A stretch of 64,000 bases of DNA from CAYWBU01 sp942491525 (lineage in GTDB: Bacteria; Desulfobacterota; Desulfomonilia; UBA1062): the NCBI GenBank assembly GCA_942491525.1, contig CALOBW010000056.1, positions 62,001-126,000 on the forward strand, read 5' to 3'. Below the pieces are notes generated by a model that did no database searches, was not told where the DNA came from, and saw nothing but the letters and a program-made list of their open reading frames with translations. Below, in pieces: positions 34,072 to 42,802 of the stretch; the first letter of the stretch is position 1; every line of letters begins with the position of its first letter. A program made the translations under genes and the position numbers.

Positions 34072-36309
34072 ATGGCAAAGAAGAATCAAAAGAAGGAGGT
34101 TGAGCATCCAGGCCTGCACAAGGTGGCAGGGCTCTGTGTCCTGTCGGTGGCGCTCTTCCTGCTGCTTTCCCTGATCTCATATAACGCCCTTGATCCCAGC
34201 TGGTCGGTCAACTCCAGCAGCAGTGATATCCATAACTGGATGGGGCGCGTCGGCTCGTACATGGCCGACGGCTTTATGATCGTCTTCGGGCTGATTGCCT
34301 ATCTGATCCCAATCTTTCTGCTTGAGCAGGCCTACACGGTGGCTTTCAGCAAGAAACCGCAGAGCTGGCTGAGCTACCTCAGCACTTTTGTGATCTTTGT
34401 GGTGCTGTTGAGCTTCATGGGGGTTATCTTCTCCAAACCGCTGGATATCCAGGGCGCCGAGGTGCAGGCCGGTGGTGTGGTCGGATCATTGATCGGCGGA
34501 GCACTCAAGACCTACCTCAACACCTGGGGTTCGCTGGTGATTCTGCTGACCATGCTGGTCGCCGGCCTGATGGTTGGTTACGACCTGCCGGGGGCCTATG
34601 CGAAACTGAAGATCTTCATCGCCAATCAGCGCCTGCGCCGGGAACGGGCCCGCGTCAAGCGTGAGAGCCTGGCCGAGGAGAAGGCTGAACGCAAGGTTGA
34701 GCAGGCGAAGATCAAGCCCAAGAAAGAGAAGAAGATCGAAAAGCCGCGCGAGCCGCAGATCACAATTACCGAACATAAGGAGCGGATCGCCGAAGAGGTG
34801 CCGGTGCAGGTCAAGCTTGACTTTGCGGCCGACTATCAGCTGCCGCCGGTCTCCCTGATCAATGAGGCCAAGGCCTCCAAGCAGCCCATCACCGAGAAGG
34901 AGCTCAAGGCCAATGCGGCCCTGATCCTGGCCAAGCTTGACGATTTCGGCGTGCGCGGCGAGATTCTGGAGATCAAGCCCGGCCCGGTCATCACCATGTA
35001 TGAGTTCACCCCGGCCCCGGGCATCAAGATCACCAAGATCGTCAACCTGGCCGACGACCTGGCCATGGCCCTGAAGGCCACTTCGGTGCGCGTGGTGGCA
35101 CCCATCCCGGGCAAGAATGCCGTGGGCATCGAGATTCCGAACCGTTCGCGCGAGGTGGTCGGTCTGCGTAAGATTCTGGCCAACAAGATGTTTGCCGCTT
35201 CGTCCGAATCGCTGCTGATGGCCCTGGGCAGCGACACCGAAGGCGCCCCGGTGGTGGCCAATCTGGCCAAGATGCCGCATCTGCTGATCGCCGGCGCCAC
35301 CGGCACCGGTAAGAGTGTCGGCCTCAATACCATGATTCTGTCGCTGCTCTACCGCTGCAATCCCAATGAGCTCAAGTTCATCATGATCGATCCCAAACGG
35401 ATCGAGCTTTCGCACTATGAGGATATTCCGCACCTGATCCATCCGGTGGTCACCGATCCGGCCGAGGCCCTGCCCGTGCTCAAATGGGCCGTGCAGGAGA
35501 TGGAGATGCGCTACGAACTTTTCAAGGGTTTGGGCGTCAAGAGCGTCGAAACCTACAACAAGAAGATCAAGAAGGTCTATGCGGAGGCCGTGCCTGGCCT
35601 GGCCAGTGTCAAACCCGACGATGAGAACAAACCCTTCCTTTTACCCAAGATGGTGATTGTCATCGATGAGATGGCTGATCTGATGATGGTCAACAAGGAG
35701 GTTGAGAGCTTCATCGCGCGCCTGGCGCAGATGGCGCGCGCAGCCGGCATGCACATGATCGTGGCCACCCAGCGGCCCTCGGTTGACGTTATCACCGGTC
35801 TGATCAAGGCCAACTTCCCGACCCGGATCTCGTTCCGCGTCTCATCCAAGACCGACTCGCGCACCATCCTTGACAGCGGCGGCGCCGATCAGCTTCTGGG
35901 CATGGGCGATATGCTCTACCTCTCGCCCGGTGCCGGCGGACTGATGCGCGTCCACGGCGCCTATGTCTCTGAGGATGAGCTTGACAGCGTGGTTGAGTTT
36001 ATCAAGAAGCAGCAGGAGCCGGAGTATCTGGATGCGGTTGAGGAGCAGATCTCTCAGATATCAGTCTCTGAGATTACCGGCGGCGGTGGCGATGATATGG
36101 ACCCGATGTATGATCAGGCGCTTGATTTTGTAACCCAGAAAGGCCTGGCCTCCATTTCAATGGTGCAGCGGCAGTTCCGGATTGGCTATAACCGTGCCGC
36201 GCGCATCATCGATCAGATGGAGTCGGAAGGCATCCTCGGGCCGGCTGAGAAGGCCGGCAAACCCAGAAAGGTATTGGTTAAATCATATGCAGAGATGGAA
36301 CAGCTTTAG
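34072..36309 (+). CDS. ftsK: DNA translocase FtsK/SpoIIIE
   Basis: A 745-residue translocase for chromosome segregation at the septum. Four membrane segments (within about 20-175) are followed by a short charged linker, then the alpha/beta motor with Walker A GATGTGKSVGLN near residue 410, DPKRIELS, and VIDEMADLMM (Walker B), and the C-terminal gamma winged helix (MVQRQFRIGYNRAARIIDQME). The linker is shorter than in E. coli FtsK (1329 residues), as in many SpoIIIE-type proteins. Confidence 0.96.
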   Translation: MAKKNQKKEVEHPGLHKVAGLCVLSVALFLLLSLISYNALDPSWSVNSSSSDIHNWMGRVGSYMADGFMIVFGLIAYLIPIFLLEQAYTVAFSKKPQSWLSYLSTFVIFVVLLSFMGVIFSKPLDIQGAEVQAGGVVGSLIGGALKTYLNTWGSLVILLTMLVAGLMVGYDLPGAYAKLKIFIANQRLRRERARVKRESLAEEKAERKVEQAKIKPKKEKKIEKPREPQITITEHKERIAEEVPVQVKLDFAADYQLPPVSLINEAKASKQPITEKELKANAALILAKLDDFGVRGEILEIKPGPVITMYEFTPAPGIKITKIVNLADDLAMALKATSVRVVAPIPGKNAVGIEIPNRSREVVGLRKILANKMFAASSESLLMALGSDTEGAPVVANLAKMPHLLIAGATGTGKSVGLNTMILSLLYRCNPNELKFIMIDPKRIELSHYEDIPHLIHPVVTDPAEALPVLKWAVQEMEMRYELFKGLGVKSVETYNKKIKKVYAEAVPGLASVKPDDENKPFLLPKMVIVIDEMADLMMVNKEVESFIARLAQMARAAGMHMIVATQRPSVDVITGLIKANFPTRISFRVSSKTDSRTILDSGGADQLLGMGDMLYLSPGAGGLMRVHGAYVSEDELDSVVEFIKKQQEPEYLDAVEEQISQISVSEITGGGGDDMDPMYDQALDFVTQKGLASISMVQRQFRIGYNRAARIIDQMESEGILGPAEKAGKPRKVLVKSYAEMEQL

Positions 36310-36880
36310 CGGCTTCGCAATTATATTTATTTTACTTCTGGCGCTTCCACTGCAGGCGGCCGGCCTGCAGGAGATTCAGGAGAGCTACAGCAAGCACAAA
36401 GACTTCACCGCCAACTTTGAGCAGGACACCTACCAGTTCATGCTCAAGAAGAACATCCACTTCAAGGGCAAGGTTTCCTACAAGAAGGATGTTGGCGTGC
36501 GCATGGATGTTTATGAGCCTCAGCGCCAGCTGATCATCCTGAAGGGCAGCACGGTCTGGATCCATCTGCCAGATGACGGCAGCACCTCCATGCAGGAGAT
36601 TCCCAAGGAGTTTGCCTCCAGCAACATTCTGGCCTTCTTTGCCGGCATCACCTCGCTTGAGGCTGACTACAATGTCAGCCAGCAGGATGGTTATATTCTG
36701 CTGAGCCCCAAGCAGGGCGTCGGTGAGCTCAGGATCAAGGTGGACGCTAAGCACCTGATCACCAACATTGCCCTGCAGGACGCCACCGGCAATGAGAGCA
36801 AGATCGAACTTAAGGATTACGCCTTTGACACGGTTCTGCCCGCGAGTCTCTTTGAGCAGGATATGCCGGCAAAATCTTAA
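36287..36880 (+). CDS. lolA: LolA-like outer-membrane lipoprotein carrier
   Basis: A 197-residue periplasmic protein. The ATG at 36287 gives a clear signal peptide (hydrophobic core, LPLQAAG cleavage site). The mature protein has the LolA pattern: an F-x-A-N-F-E-Q-D motif near residue 40, followed by alternating beta strands (KGKVSYKKDVGVRMDVYEPQ, STVWIHLPD) and a DASG-like loop near the end. It should ferry lipoproteins across the periplasm. It overlaps the ftsK 3' end by 23 nt, the common ftsK-lolA order. Confidence 0.85.
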   Translation: MQRWNSFSGFAIIFILLLALPLQAAGLQEIQESYSKHKDFTANFEQDTYQFMLKKNIHFKGKVSYKKDVGVRMDVYEPQRQLIILKGSTVWIHLPDDGSTSMQEIPKEFASSNILAFFAGITSLEADYNVSQQDGYILLSPKQGVGELRIKVDAKHLITNIALQDATGNESKIELKDYAFDTVLPASLFEQDMPAKS

Positions 36881-36950
36881 CCCGGTTACATTGTTTTAAT
36901 CTGCGGTAAATTTATTATAGTCATCAATACATAATGTGGAGGTGACTGTA

Positions 36951-38930
36951 ATGTGGCAGAGTTTTGTTGCGGGCTGGAATAATCTCGGGTTGGCTAAAAA
37001 GATCGGCCTGCTGGTCGGTCTGGTCCTGGTCATGTTTCTGGCGGCAGCCCTGGTTAATCAACGCACCCTTAATTTTACCCTAAACAGCTATGGCTCTCTG
37101 ATCGAACGCGAGATCGCCATCAGCGATCATGCGGCGGCCATTGACTCATATATGCTGCAGGCCCGGCGTTCCGAAAAAGATTTCCTGATGCGCAAGGATC
37201 TGAAGTATCCCGAGATGGTCAGTCAGAGCGTGGCGGCCCTCAGGGACGAGGCCCAGGCGATTGTTGAGCTGAGTGGCGTTGATTATCCGCAGATTAAGGA
37301 GATGGCCCTCGAAATTGATAAGTTGGCCCGCAACTATGAAGTCAGCTTTGCGGGGGTCGTGGCGGCCTGGCAGAAGATGGGTCTGGATCATAATTCCGGT
37401 CTGCAGGGCTCCTTCCGCAATGTGATACGCGATCTGGACAATGAACTGGCTGCTCAGACTGCTGGCGGGCGTCAGCTGGTTGCGCGTGAATATCTGCTTG
37501 AGATCCGCAAGCACGAAAAAGACTATCTGCTGCGCGGCGACGCAAAATATGTGCAGAGTGTTTTGGCGGCGGTTGACAGTCTGGGCGGTGTCGTGCAGTC
37601 GGCCCAGCTCTCCCGGGCGGTCAAGTCCCGGGTGGGCGACGAGCTTGAACAGTATGCCAAACTTTTCGGCGAGCTGGTGGCAACCAACGCCGAGATCGAT
37701 GGGCTGGTGGGCGATATGCGCGCCGCGGTGCATCAGATTGAGCCGCTGATCAGTGAGATTGACAGTGCCGCCGGTGCGGCTCAGGCCGAGATGGTAGCCG
37801 CAACCGAGCGGCAGAGCAAGCGGACGGCGCGCCGGGTGCAGGCCGGGTCGGCCGTTATGCTGATCTTAAGTATGGTGCTGGCCTTCGGCATTATCAGGGC
37901 GATCGTGGAGCCCATCCGCAAGGGGATTGATTTTGCGCAGGCCATCTCCCAGGGCGATCTGACGGTAACCATACCGCTCGACCAGAATGACGAGATCGGC
38001 CTGCTGCTGAAGGCCCTGAACTCCATGGCCGCCAGACTGCGCGAAACCTTCGCGCAGATCAACCGCAGCGTGGCGGTGGTCAGCACCTCGGCCCAGGGGT
38101 TGAGCGAGATTTCGGAAGAGATGACGAGTGAGGTGGAGCAGACGTCCCAGCGGGCCAACTCCGTGGCCGTGGCGTCCGAGGAGATGAGCAGCAATATGAA
38201 TGCTGTGGCTGCGGCCATTGAGCAGGCGTCTGCCAACACCAATGTTGTGGCCTCGTCGGCAGAGGAGATGTCCTCGACAATTGCCGAGATCACGCAGAGC
38301 ACCGAAAGGGCGCGCAGTGTTACCGAGGGCGCTGTCGCTGAAACCGAGAAGGCCTCTGAGACGGTCAATGCGCTGGGCTATGCCGCCGAGGAGATCGGTA
38401 AGGTCACCGAGGCGATCACCGACATATCTGAACAGACCAATCTGCTGGCTCTGAATGCCACCATCGAGGCCGCCAGGGCCGGTGAGGCCGGCAAGGGCTT
38501 TGCGGTTGTGGCCAACGAGATTAAGGGGCTGGCGCAGCAGACGGCGGCCGCCACCGGCGAGATTGCGCAAAAGATTGCAGACATCCAGAGTTCATCGGCC
38601 GGCACGGTCAGTCAGATTGAACAGATCCGCACCGTTATCAAGGATGTCAATGATATCGTGGGTACTATTGCGACAGCGGTTGAGGAGCAGTCGATAACGA
38701 CCAATGAGATTGCCGGCAATGTCGGCCAGGCGGCCCAGGGCATCAACGAGGTTACGGATAATGTGGTGCAGGTGTCTGGTGTGACCGGCGAGATCGCCAA
38801 GGATATCGGAAACGTCAGCCGGTCCTCGGGTGAAATATCCCAGATCAGCGCCAAGGTGAGGAGCAGTTCGGCCGAATTGAGTACGATGGCCGAGGACCTG
38901 AACCGTCAGGTGGCCCAGTTCAAGATCTAG
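36951..38930 (+). CDS. methyl-accepting chemotaxis protein
   Basis: A 659-residue transmembrane chemoreceptor. A membrane segment (about 20-40), a long all-helical periplasmic sensor (about 45-285, with repeated RRSEKDFLMR and RKHEKDYLLRGD elements as in helical bimodular HBM sensors), a second membrane segment (about 305-325), a HAMP domain and the signalling domain with the hairpin tip EISEQTNLLALNATIEAARAG. GGAGG precedes the ATG. No che or motility genes are nearby. Confidence 0.93.
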   Translation: MWQSFVAGWNNLGLAKKIGLLVGLVLVMFLAAALVNQRTLNFTLNSYGSLIEREIAISDHAAAIDSYMLQARRSEKDFLMRKDLKYPEMVSQSVAALRDEAQAIVELSGVDYPQIKEMALEIDKLARNYEVSFAGVVAAWQKMGLDHNSGLQGSFRNVIRDLDNELAAQTAGGRQLVAREYLLEIRKHEKDYLLRGDAKYVQSVLAAVDSLGGVVQSAQLSRAVKSRVGDELEQYAKLFGELVATNAEIDGLVGDMRAAVHQIEPLISEIDSAAGAAQAEMVAATERQSKRTARRVQAGSAVMLILSMVLAFGIIRAIVEPIRKGIDFAQAISQGDLTVTIPLDQNDEIGLLLKALNSMAARLRETFAQINRSVAVVSTSAQGLSEISEEMTSEVEQTSQRANSVAVASEEMSSNMNAVAAAIEQASANTNVVASSAEEMSSTIAEITQSTERARSVTEGAVAETEKASETVNALGYAAEEIGKVTEAITDISEQTNLLALNATIEAARAGEAGKGFAVVANEIKGLAQQTAAATGEIAQKIADIQSSSAGTVSQIEQIRTVIKDVNDIVGTIATAVEEQSITTNEIAGNVGQAAQGINEVTDNVVQVSGVTGEIAKDIGNVSRSSGEISQISAKVRSSSAELSTMAEDLNRQVAQFKI

Positions 38931-38963
38931 CTGGAGGCCGGTGTGGGCTTCTCGTGGTCATGA

Positions 38964-38977
38964 TAACACATGTGTTA
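38964..38977. promoter_or_regulatory. palindromic operator candidate TAAC-N6-GTTA
   Basis: TAACACATGTGTTA is a perfect 14-bp palindrome ending 8 bp before the -35 hexamer of the PIG-L promoter. It shares TAAC-N6-GTTA with the palindrome at 4280-4293 upstream of the first sugar operon. Confidence 0.5.
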
Positions 38978-38985
38978 CAAAAAAC

Positions 38986-39014
38986 TTGACAGTTAAAGTT
39001 GGGTACCATATTTT
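38986..39014 (+). promoter_or_regulatory. promoter of the PIG-L operon, leaderless arrangement
   Basis: A consensus TTGACA (38986-38991), 17-nt spacer and TATTTT (39009-39014). The ATG at 39021 starts 6 nt after the -10 hexamer and no ribosome site is present. Confidence 0.6.
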
Positions 39015-39020
39015 TGAACA

Positions 39021-39827
39021 ATGCAGAGTGAATATCTACGCCGCACAGAGGGCCGCATTGATCGGCATAAGAGTTTGGCTGATCTTTTTGGTGAAGGTGA
39101 GCGATTTCTGTTCGTTGCGCCCCATGACGATGATGTGGCCCTGGGCGGCGGCCTGTTGCTGCAGCTGGCCCTACAGGAGGGCATCGCGTGTCGCCTGCTG
39201 GTGGTGACGGACGGCTGCATGGGTTACTGCCATGCCGATGAGGACGACATTGTCAGGGTGCGGCGGGCTGAAGCCTGTGCCGCTTATGCCAGGCTGGGGT
39301 TGAACGCGGATCAGATCAGCTGGGGCGGTTTGCCGGATAATCGGCTGAGTTGCCACAGCGGCCGATACCGCACTGAGCCGGATGGCGCAGGCCAGCTCAT
39401 GGGGCACGCCGGGCTGCAGAATCTCTTTACCTACACCCTGCGCCAGTTCAGGCCGACGCGCTGCTTTCTGCCCACCAGCAGTGATCTGCATCCGGACCAC
39501 AGGCTGACCCACAGCGAGTTCATGGTCAGCCTCTTTCATGCCGCCGGCGCAATCTGGCCCGAGCTGGGCGAACCGCTGGCTGCGATTCCGGCTGTCCATG
39601 AATTGGCGGTCTACTGTGACTTCCCGGCCAAACCCGATATTCAGATCAGGGCCGCAGACGAGCTCTTTCGGCGCAAACTGGAGGCCGTCGGCCTCTTCGG
39701 CTCCCAGGATCAGATCGAAAGTTTGGTTGGGATCGTGAGCAGGGGCGGTCCCTTGGAGTATCTGCGGACGCTTGATTTCAACCTATATGAGCCTGGCAGG
39801 TATGCTGAGCTCTTCAGGGAGGATTAG
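39021..39827 (+). CDS. PIG-L/LmbE-family deacetylase
   Basis: A 268-residue protein of the zinc-dependent N-acetyl-sugar deacetylase family. The metal motif usually P-H-P-D-D-E reads PHDDDVALGGG near residue 34, so a Pro is Asp and the terminal Glu is Val. The second metal-His region, SSDLHPDHRLTH near 155, is intact. It begins an operon with a GATase-like protein and an SIS protein, consistent with amino-sugar catabolism (deacetylation then isomerisation/deamination). The altered first motif leaves its activity uncertain. Confidence 0.85.
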   Translation: MQSEYLRRTEGRIDRHKSLADLFGEGERFLFVAPHDDDVALGGGLLLQLALQEGIACRLLVVTDGCMGYCHADEDDIVRVRRAEACAAYARLGLNADQISWGGLPDNRLSCHSGRYRTEPDGAGQLMGHAGLQNLFTYTLRQFRPTRCFLPTSSDLHPDHRLTHSEFMVSLFHAAGAIWPELGEPLAAIPAVHELAVYCDFPAKPDIQIRAADELFRRKLEAVGLFGSQDQIESLVGIVSRGGPLEYLRTLDFNLYEPGRYAELFRED

Positions 39828-39829
39828 CC

Positions 39830-40564
39830 ATGTTGGTGCAATATCTCGGTGATACCGCCCTGGACCGGGCGGCATCATATCTGGCCGGCATCATGAGTCA
39901 CCATGGGATCAGCTTCAACTATCAGGCCTCCGATGAAGCCTACCGGGCCAGTGAGGCCGATGTGCTGATAATCAGCGATTATCCGGCCAAGAACTTCAGT
40001 GATTTGAGTGCCATCGTCAGCCGGGTCGCGCAGGGCATGGGTTTGATTATGATCGGCGGCTGGGAGAGTTTCAGCGCGCCGGACGGGCATAACTACAATG
40101 GCAGCGCCTTGGCTGAGATTCTGCCGGTGAGTCTGCTGGATGAGGATGATCGCCTTAATTGCGGCGGGCCCTGTCCCGTCATAAAAAGATGTGAGCATGC
40201 GGTCCTGGATGGCCTTGATCTGAATCGTCAACTGCCATCCGTGGCCGGGTTCAACCGGGTCGGGCTTAAGGCTGGGGCCGAATCAATCCTGGAGGTAGTG
40301 CAGACCGAGGCCCGCATGCTGGCCGGCGAGCTAGATTTTTCTCAGCAGCGCAACTATCCGCTGCTGGTTGTCAGGGAACACGGCCGCGGCCGGGTTGTCG
40401 CCTTTACCGGTGACGTTGCGCCGCACTGGGTTGGCGGGCTGGTCGACTGGGGTAGGCAAAGGATCACGGCCCGGGCTCCTGGCGCCAATGAGGTTGAGTT
40501 TGGGGAGAGCTATTCCCGCCTCTTTGGGAATCTGATCCGGTGGGCCGGAGGTGGCGGTGCATAG
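39830..40564 (+). CDS. glutamine-amidotransferase-like (class I GATase fold) protein
   Basis: A 244-residue protein resembling the ThuA/GATase1-like cytoplasmic family: an N-terminal YRASEADVLIISDYP strand-loop, GLIMIGGWESF near residue 72, and GRGRVVAFTGDVAPHW near 185. I see no catalytic Cys elbow of classical glutamine amidotransferases, so amide transfer is not implied; related proteins act in sugar metabolism. AGGGAGG precedes the ATG, 2 nt after the deacetylase stop, and the 3' end overlaps the SIS gene. Confidence 0.75.
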   Translation: MLVQYLGDTALDRAASYLAGIMSHHGISFNYQASDEAYRASEADVLIISDYPAKNFSDLSAIVSRVAQGMGLIMIGGWESFSAPDGHNYNGSALAEILPVSLLDEDDRLNCGGPCPVIKRCEHAVLDGLDLNRQLPSVAGFNRVGLKAGAESILEVVQTEARMLAGELDFSQQRNYPLLVVREHGRGRVVAFTGDVAPHWVGGLVDWGRQRITARAPGANEVEFGESYSRLFGNLIRWAGGGGA

Positions 40565-41540
40565 CTACGCATTGGTGCGTGAAATGCTGGAGACGCCGGC
40601 TTTGCTGGGCTGTTTTGAACTGCCGCAGGACCGCCGGCTGCAGGAAGCCTTGCGGCGCTGCAAACGTATTCTGCTGACCGGCGAGGGTTCCAGTCGCATC
40701 TTTCCGGCCAAGAATGCCATTGCCCTGGCGCACCGAATCGGCCTGCCCCATGCGGTGATCACCGAGGGCTGCCGCCAGGCCGGCAGCTATAATCTGGATG
40801 AGTACCTGGTGCTGGGGGCATCCAACAGCGGCCGGACCCGCGAATTGATCTGGCTCTTTGAAAAGCTGAAGGCGGCAGGGCATTCCAACCTTTTCGGGCT
40901 GACCGCCACGCCCGACAGTCTGCTGGCCAAGGTGGCTGATTCCACCTTTGTGCTGGGCTGTGGCCCTGAGGAGGCGGTGGCCGCCACCAAGAGCGTTATG
41001 GAGGAGGCCCTCTTCTATGTGGCTCTGCTGCTGGATCTCAAGGGCCGCCGGCTGCAGCGCGAGCAGCTTGCAGGTGCGCTTGAGGCCGTGCTGGCAATGC
41101 CGCTGGATGCGGGCGTTGTTGAGATGCTGGCCCGGTCCGAGACGGTCTACTTTGCCGGTCCCAATGATGGCGTGGCCGAGGAGCTGACCCTCAAAGCCAA
41201 CGAGATCATCCGTAAAAGGAGTGACTACCTTGAGGGCACCTACCTGCTGCACGGCATTGAGGAGGTCATGTCGTCACGCGACACCCTGGTGCTGATTGAT
41301 CCCTATGCGGATGACCTCAGGCAGATCCGTGAAACCCTCGAAGAGGGCGTAGGTATTCAGATCATCGCCATCAGCCATCAAGGGACCGATTTTCCGACCA
41401 TCAGGGTGCCGAATCTGGGCGAGCTGAGCAGCTTCATCTATCTGGCGGCGGGCTGGAAGCTGCTGCTGAGTGCCGGCCTGCAGCTGGGGATCGACCTCGA
41501 CCATCCCCGGCGCGCCCGCAAGGTGGGCTATCAGGCCTAG
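40551..41540 (+). CDS. SIS-domain sugar isomerase/deaminase-like protein
   Basis: A 329-residue protein with two SIS domains, as in GlmS-isomerase, FrlB and AgaS proteins. The first domain includes RILLTGEGSSRIFPAKN and LGASNSGRTREL, where the Ser/Thr-rich loop binds sugar phosphate; the second includes YFAGPNDGVAEELTLKANEI and DTLVLIDPYA. It would isomerise or deaminate an amino-sugar phosphate. A GTG start at 40551 or at 40557 follows CCGGAG; both overlap the preceding gene. It converges on the ROK gene with a 4-nt overlap. Confidence 0.85.
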   Translation: MAVHSYALVREMLETPALLGCFELPQDRRLQEALRRCKRILLTGEGSSRIFPAKNAIALAHRIGLPHAVITEGCRQAGSYNLDEYLVLGASNSGRTRELIWLFEKLKAAGHSNLFGLTATPDSLLAKVADSTFVLGCGPEEAVAATKSVMEEALFYVALLLDLKGRRLQREQLAGALEAVLAMPLDAGVVEMLARSETVYFAGPNDGVAEELTLKANEIIRKRSDYLEGTYLLHGIEEVMSSRDTLVLIDPYADDLRQIRETLEEGVGIQIIAISHQGTDFPTIRVPNLGELSSFIYLAAGWKLLLSAGLQLGIDLDHPRRARKVGYQA

Positions 41541-42664
41541 ATGTCGGGCCAGCTGGAGATGTCCTGGTCGAAGGCCTGTTCGATGACCAGTCCGGCCACG
41601 CCCTTGAGGGTTGTTAGGTCGCTGGATTCGGCTACGAGGATGTTGGCCGCATCCAGGCCGATCAGTTCGCTGGAGAGGTGCTCTTCGAGCAGGGGGCAGA
41701 TCTTTTCAGTGAAGGACCGGTGGCCGCTGCCCACGATCAGCAGTTCGGAGTCCATGGCGGCTGCCAGGCCGGCCACGGCGCGGGCCAGCTGCTTGGCCAC
41801 CCGGTCCAGGATCGCCCGGGCATCCGGATCATCCAGTTCGGCGACCTCCTGCAGGTCATGGATGGGTCTGCCCATGGCGTTTGAGATCTCCTTGAGGATG
41901 ATGGGCGTGCTGCAGTAGGTCTCCAGGCAGTCCAGCTTGCCGCAGCTGCAGATGCGGCCCAGGCCGCCGGCATTGATGTGGCCGATCTCGCCGGCCGCAA
42001 AGTGGCCGCCGATCAGGCGCCGGCTGTGCACGATCATGGCGCAGGCAATGCCGTCGAGCAGTCCCAGGTAGAGCATGTTTTCTGCCTTGAGCAGCAGCCG
42101 GTCAAACCAGGCTGTGCTCCAGAGCTGGGCCCGCACATCGTTGTCGACGATTACATTGAGGCCCAGGCTCTCTTCGAGGCGCTGCTTGAGGTTGATGTTG
42201 CGCCAGCTGCCCGGATAGATGGCGCGGTGCAGGTGGCCGGCTGCCGGATCGATGATGCCGGGCAGGCAGACGCCGACGCCCATGGGGCTGCACGGGTGGC
42301 CCTTGAGGCCGTTGGTGAGCAGTTCAAGCAGCAGCTCCGGGGAGGTGTTGTCGGGGAGCGCCTGCTGCCAGCGCTTTAAGATTCTGCCGTCCAGACTGAC
42401 GCTGGCAAAGTGGATCTGGTTGCGCCGGATGCTGGCCGCCAGGGTGTTGAAGTTGGGATTGAGCTGGATGCGGCTGCGGATGGAGCCGGGCGTCTCTTCA
42501 ATAACCAGGCCCTTCTCGATCAGCTCGGCCACGATGGTGGTGGTGCTTGATTTGCGGATGCCGCGGGCGCTGAGCTGGCCGCGCTGCTGGGGGCCGTCAA
42601 AGTGGAGGGACCTTAAGATTTTACGTCTGTTCTGGGTTCGTTTGCGTGCCTGTTCGCTAGCCAT
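41537..42664 (-). CDS. ROK-family transcriptional repressor
   Basis: A 375-residue protein with an N-terminal winged helix (about 10-70, KILRSLHFDGPQQRGQLSA) and a ROK sugar-kinase-like domain. Kept ROK features are GVGVCLPGIIDP, a DND in VIVDNDVRAQ, and the zinc-site HINAGGLGRICSCGKLDCLE. Proteins of this layout (NagC, XylR) sense a sugar and repress catabolic genes. Situated between the deacetylase operon and a divergent MFS transporter, it is the best candidate to bind the shared TAAC-N6-GTTA palindromes. That link is inference. Confidence 0.9.
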   Translation of the reverse strand: MASEQARKRTQNRRKILRSLHFDGPQQRGQLSARGIRKSSTTTIVAELIEKGLVIEETPGSIRSRIQLNPNFNTLAASIRRNQIHFASVSLDGRILKRWQQALPDNTSPELLLELLTNGLKGHPCSPMGVGVCLPGIIDPAAGHLHRAIYPGSWRNINLKQRLEESLGLNVIVDNDVRAQLWSTAWFDRLLLKAENMLYLGLLDGIACAMIVHSRRLIGGHFAAGEIGHINAGGLGRICSCGKLDCLETYCSTPIILKEISNAMGRPIHDLQEVAELDDPDARAILDRVAKQLARAVAGLAAAMDSELLIVGSGHRSFTEKICPLLEEHLSSELIGLDAANILVAESSDLTTLKGVAGLVIEQAFDQDISSWPDI

Positions 42665-42802
42665 CGGAGTTCCTCATAAGCAGTTATTTCCAGAGTTTAA
42701 AAATTTACGCAAGAATTTTTGCACTGAAGTCCCGTATACGATACTTGTGAACTATATGGAAATCATATATGAAAATTTATACACTGCAGTGAAGGAGTTG
42801 TT

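Noticed and set aside
42665..42802. A third TAAC-N6-GTTA operator between the ROK and MFS genes
   Set aside because: No copy was found; only GTAT-ACG-ATAC is present, which differs in arms and spacing.
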